Under the pieces are notes generated by a model, which saw only the letters and a program-made list of their open reading frames with translations, did no database searches and had not been told where the DNA came from. The translations under genes were made by a program, and so were the position numbers. Positions 62,631 through 64,000 of a stretch of 64,000 bases of DNA are shown piece after piece; within the stretch, counting starts at the first letter, position 1, and each line of letters opens with the position of its first letter. This DNA comes from Thermobifida fusca NBRC 14071 = JCM 3263 (GTDB taxonomy: Bacteria > Actinomycetota > Actinomycetes > Streptosporangiales > Streptosporangiaceae), in the NCBI RefSeq assembly GCF_001592045.1, contig NZ_BCWB01000017.1:124001-188000 (forward strand), in the 5' to 3' direction.

Positions 62631-64000
<1,370 letters not shown>

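Overview
The window is high-GC chromosomal DNA from an actinomycete. Start codons are often GTG, most genes sit in short translationally coupled operons, and the gene order (infB-ylxP-rbfA-truB-ribF-rpsO-pnp, then dapB/dapA-rnj-ftsK-rimO-pgsA-cinA-clgR, then DUF3046-recA-recX-rny, then miaB/miaA/dapF/hflX) is typical of Actinobacteria. A recA gene interrupted by two inteins, together with the overall protein set, points to Thermobifida (T. fusca-like). That name is an inference from recalled families, not from a database search.

Layout, left to right: the end of a maltodextrin ABC importer (malF partial, malG); lepA; a secreted TIM-barrel-like protein; rpsT; the DNA-uptake genes comEA and comEC; an MpaB-family oxygenase-like gene; holA; a frameshifted phosphotransferase; hutI; hflX; malate synthase aceB; and an operon of dapF, one Dpp/Opp-type permease and one peptide-binding lipoprotein. 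miaA and miaB follow, but about 4.1 kb between them holds an AT-rich stretch and a three-gene lactococcin-972-type bacteriocin cassette (precursor, large membrane protein, ATPase). A glutamate-type importer (gluABCD) and an S9 peptidase come next.

The 32.6-50.7 kb part is largely on the minus strand. It holds RNase Y, recX, recA with two inteins behind a perfect CGAAC-N4-GTTCG SOS box, DUF3046, a GNAT enzyme, a likely 25-codon upstream ORF in front of a cysteine-free Rrf2 regulator, Dps, ClgR, PncC/CinA, PgsA, RimO, a RodZ-like protein, FtsK, RNase J, DapA and a small membrane protein. The right end carries a second GNAT gene, menA and glpK on the plus strand, then dapB, an M16 peptidase, pnp, rpsO, ribF, truB, rbfA, ylxP and the 3' two-thirds or so of infB on the minus strand.

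Functional themes are RNA maturation and decay (rny, rnj, pnp, miaA, miaB, rimO, truB, rbfA), lysine/diaminopimelate synthesis (dapA, dapB, dapF), and DNA repair and uptake (recA, recX, comEA, comEC). The accessory content most worth attention is the bacteriocin cassette. Next are the two RecA inteins, whose four LAGLIDADG-type motifs all lack the acidic residue, and the small ORF upstream of rrf2. I saw no rRNA, tRNA, CRISPR array, insertion sequence or prophage.
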